Shown here piece after piece: positions 6,146 through 7,867 of a stretch of DNA of 7,867 nucleotides (the first letter of the stretch is position 1; each line of letters begins with the position of its first letter). This DNA comes from Promethearchaeota archaeon (GTDB taxonomy: Archaea; Asgardarchaeota; Lokiarchaeia; Sigyniarchaeales; SOKP01). The position numbers and the translations under genes are program-made. Location of the stretch: NCBI GenBank assembly GCA_019058135.1, contig JAHLWE010000136.1:1-7867 (forward strand), given 5' to 3'. The notes beneath the pieces are model-generated. The model ran no database searches. It was given only the letters and a program-made list of their open reading frames with translations, and was not told the DNA's origin.

Positions 6146-6819
6146 TAAATTCCTTCATCATTAAAAATTTTTAAAATTTCTTCCTTAGAAATTGAGCCGA
6201 TTCTTAAAAATTTCAATTCTGACTTCTTTTTTGCTGAAGAACAATCAACAATTGTGCTGGGAATTTGTGTTAATGTCTTTCCACTGTCTAATATTACATC
6301 TATTTGATCAAATAATAATTTTGGTATATATTCTCCTTCTATAATGTTCTCTTTATCAGAAATATTAGCGGAAGTTCCGATAATTCCCCCTAAAACGCCC
6401 TTACTTTTAAGATTTCCTAAAATTGCAAGTATTATCCCGTTCTCAGGGACTCTAATCGCAACAGTTTGTTTACCACCTGTTAATTTTTGAGGTATAGATT
6501 TTAAAATCTTTTTAACAATAATAGTTACTTGTCCTGGCCAAAAATATTCAGCAATTTGACTGGCATATAAATTAAATTCTCCGATCTTTTTTGCTTCTTC
6601 TATATCGCTAACTAGAATTGGAAGCCCCTTATCCCTTTCTCTAAATTTCATTTCGAAAATCCTATTAATCACTTTAAGATTTTGTGGATCGCCACCGAGA
6701 CCATAAACGGTATTTGTTGGATATGCAATTATTTTACCTTCAATTACTGCATCGGCGGCTTTCTTCAAAAAAATTTTGTCCAGTTTATTATCTCGGCTCA
6801 ATTTTAATAATAATCCCAT
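6145..6819 (-). CDS. sua5: Threonylcarbamoyl-AMP synthase (Sua5/YrdC/TsaC, short form)
   Basis: This enzyme makes L-threonylcarbamoyl-AMP from threonine, bicarbonate and ATP, the substrate that KEOPS uses for t6A37. The 224-residue protein is a single YrdC domain. It shows YPTNTVYGLGGDP (33-45), the KxR substrate motif at K58-F-R60 followed by RDKGLPIL, WPGQVT (94-99), VAIRVPE (120-126) and GTSANIS (148-154) with the S150/N152 pair of the active site. It lacks the extra C-terminal Sua5 domain seen in longer archaeal enzymes (about 340 residues), so it resembles the TsaC short form. The ATG at 6819 is the natural family start; no clear SD precedes it. It lies 33 bases downstream of the membrane protein gene and shares one base with tan1, forming a - strand operon that converges on cgi121. 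Confidence 0.92.
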   Translation of the reverse strand: MGLLLKLSRDNKLDKIFLKKAADAVIEGKIIAYPTNTVYGLGGDPQNLKVINRIFEMKFRERDKGLPILVSDIEEAKKIGEFNLYASQIAEYFWPGQVTIIVKKILKSIPQKLTGGKQTVAIRVPENGIILAILGNLKSKGVLGGIIGTSANISDKENIIEGEYIPKLLFDQIDVILDSGKTLTQIPSTIVDCSSAKKKSELKFLRIGSISKEEILKIFNDEGI

Positions 6820-6852
6820 TAAAAATCAACTTAATTTCTCTTTAAAAAATCT

Positions 6853-7299
6853 TTATTCCTCTGGTGCTTTCCATTTTTTATAATATTCCTCAAACTTTTT
6901 TAGTAACACCTTTGGTTCTATCTTTTTGTTCTCGCTCATTGCCTTAAACGCCTCTAACATGATTTCTAATTGTAGTAATTGAAATTCTTGATTTTTTTCA
7001 TCGCTGGTTGTAAGAAATCGGTGCGTTATTTCATTAGTCTTAAAAATTTCCATAGAATTAATGTTGTAAATATCCATAAAATAACCGATTAAAAATGCTC
7101 CAAGGAAGATTAGAGGAAATGATATAATCAATATCCAAATTGTAAGTTCAAATGCTATAAAAATAAGAGAAATAGCACTGATTGTAGACATTGCGATTTG
7201 ATAATATGACTGCCCCATCTTGAGTCGAGACATTTGTCTTCCGACGAATCGAGCTGTTTTTACCCATCTGGGCTTTCTAATTTTTTTATTATTAAACAT
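6853..7299 (-). CDS. Small membrane protein of unknown function, two transmembrane helices
   Basis: I do not recognise this 148-residue protein. Its N-terminal 29 residues are strongly basic (RKPRWVKTARFVGRQMSRLK). They are followed by two hydrophobic segments at about 34-51 and 53-77, separated by a single short acidic turn, so it is probably a helical hairpin. By the positive-inside rule both ends face the cytoplasm. The C-terminal half (about 85-148) is soluble, charged and helix-prone, with alternating E and K, ending in KKFEEYYKKWKAPEE. No signal peptide or catalytic motif is seen. The start is the ATG at 7299. The gene leads the sua5-tan1 operon and has a likely promoter upstream, so it is co-transcribed with tRNA modification genes. 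A role in membrane attachment of an RNA or protein complex is speculation. That it is a real gene is well supported by its length and composition. Confidence 0.7.
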   Translation of the reverse strand: MFNNKKIRKPRWVKTARFVGRQMSRLKMGQSYYQIAMSTISAISLIFIAFELTIWILIISFPLIFLGAFLIGYFMDIYNINSMEIFKTNEITHRFLTTSDEKNQEFQLLQLEIMLEAFKAMSENKKIEPKVLLKKFEEYYKKWKAPEE

Positions 7300-7319
7300 C
7301 TTTTCACTGTTTGCTTTTA

Positions 7320-7347
7320 TTAATATATTAAGCTTTTCATATTTAAA
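7320..7347 (-). promoter_or_regulatory. Candidate promoter and palindromic site for the membrane protein-sua5-tan1 operon
   Basis: Read on the minus strand, TTTAAATA (7347-7340) is a near-consensus archaeal TATA box that would place the start of transcription near 7317, giving an 18-base leader. Just downstream is a perfect 12-base palindrome TTAATATATTAA (7331-7320), which could be an operator or a second TATA box about 27 bases before the ATG. The rest of the 224-base gap (7300-7523) holds no gene that I can support, only a T7 tract on the minus strand. Confidence 0.45.
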
Positions 7348-7451
7348 AAATAAACCAAATCTAAAGATATCTAAAAAGTAGATTGCTCTTCATCGATCTG
7401 AATTTTTAATTAAAAGTCCAAGCCTAAATTATTTCACACTCAAATATCAAG

Positions 7452-7458
7452 AAAAAAA
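7452..7458 (-). terminator. Possible poly-T terminator of porB
   Basis: The minus strand carries seven consecutive T about 65 bases after the porB stop codon and upstream of the next promoter. This is in the right place for U-tract termination. No hairpin was found, and T runs are common in this genome. Confidence 0.25.
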
Positions 7459-7523
7459 TGAAATATTTAGTTGATACTTATAATTTTAATTGTTTGTGAA
7501 TAATTTTTTCAGGTTTTATTCAA

Positions 7524-7867
7524 TTATTTACTTTTTTCCTTTAATTCTAATTCTAACTCAATGTATTTCCATGCATTTTTTATATTCTCTTGCCATTTCA
7601 CTAATCCAACCTCAGAAAGTGTGTTAAATCTTTTTTGAATCTCTAAATATTCTTGAATTGGTCTGCGTTTTGAGGGATCCAAATATTTTTTACTCGGCTT
7701 AGATAATTTAAATTCACCATTTTCAACTTCATATAATATCCAAAATCCAGTTTCCACTGCCAGTTTCCCTATTTTTACGGTATCTTCAGAAGCAAACCCC
7801 CAACCGGGTGGACAGGGTGCAAGTATATGAATATACCTAAATCCTTGAATATCTTTTGCTTTCTTAA
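7524..7867 (-). CDS. porB: Pyruvate (2-oxoacid):ferredoxin oxidoreductase subunit beta, C-terminal part
   Basis: This is the TPP-binding beta subunit of the enzyme that oxidises pyruvate, CoA and ferredoxin to acetyl-CoA, CO2 and reduced ferredoxin, or that runs in reverse for carbon fixation. The frame stays open to the window edge, giving 113 complete codons of a protein normally about 300 long; the GTG at 7757 is internal. The segment FRYIHILAPCPPGWGF with the CPPGW motif, then LAVETGFWILYEVENGEFKL and a RRPIQEYLEIQKRF helix, is the PorB/VorB C-terminal signature. The motif cysteine is one that coordinates the 4Fe-4S cluster in this family. Pyruvate is the likeliest substrate, but a branched-chain 2-oxoacid enzyme (VorB) has the same end. 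The gene appears functionally unrelated to the sua5 group. Confidence 0.88.
   Translation of the reverse strand, partial: KKAKDIQGFRYIHILAPCPPGWGFASEDTVKIGKLAVETGFWILYEVENGEFKLSKPSKKYLDPSKRRPIQEYLEIQKRFNTLSEVGLVKWQENIKNAWKYIELELELKEKSK

Noticed and set aside
7389..7402. Imperfect inverted repeat around ATCGAT in the gap before the membrane protein gene
   Set aside because: The arms do not pair symmetrically and the match is no better than chance in AT-rich sequence.
7300..7523. C/D box small RNA or tRNA in the largest gene-free gap
   Set aside because: No proper RUGAUGA/CUGA box pair and no cloverleaf could be found on either strand.

Overview
This window is AT-rich archaeal chromosome, roughly 30% G+C by eye. 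It carries archaeal information-processing genes: the exosome subunit Rrp42, ribosomal protein eL43, KEOPS subunits Pcc1 and Cgi121, prefoldin beta, a Tan1-type THUMP protein and a short Sua5. Shine-Dalgarno (SD) motifs, TATA-like boxes and poly-T tracts are also archaeal in style. The low G+C and gene content would suit an Asgard (Lokiarchaeia-like) genome, but nothing here proves that; a low-GC euryarchaeon is not excluded.

Layout: on the + strand, bases 1-2331 hold the tail of the well-known archaeal exosome/translation superoperon: rrp42 (partial), rpl37ae (eL43), pcc1, prefoldin beta and a DHH/DHHA1 phosphoesterase. The rpoP gene often found between rpl37ae and pcc1 is absent, since only two bases separate those genes. 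Bases 2374-4879 hold a complete energy-coupling module of an ECF vitamin/cofactor/metal transporter (two ATPases and EcfT) without a substrate-binding S component. Bases 4912-5622 encode an unusually long Cgi121.

On the - strand, converging on cgi121 with a 14-base overlap, lies a tight three-gene group read from right to left: a two-helix membrane protein of unknown function, Sua5/TsaC (threonylcarbamoyl-AMP synthase) and a Tan1-like THUMP protein. At the right edge is the C-terminal part of a pyruvate (2-oxoacid):ferredoxin oxidoreductase beta subunit, separated from that group by a 224-base gap holding a likely promoter.

The unifying theme is tRNA modification. Sua5 makes threonylcarbamoyl-AMP, and KEOPS (Pcc1 and Cgi121 plus Kae1 and Bud32 encoded elsewhere) transfers the group to A37 to form t6A. 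Tan1 is the THUMP partner for N4-acetylcytidine formation in eukaryotic tRNA. The ECF module interrupts the two KEOPS genes and looks functionally unrelated. No CRISPR array, mobile element or RNA gene was seen. The most interesting points are the t6A/ac4C cluster, the enlarged Cgi121, the uncharacterised membrane protein tied to sua5, and a probable leaderless TTG start for ecfA1.
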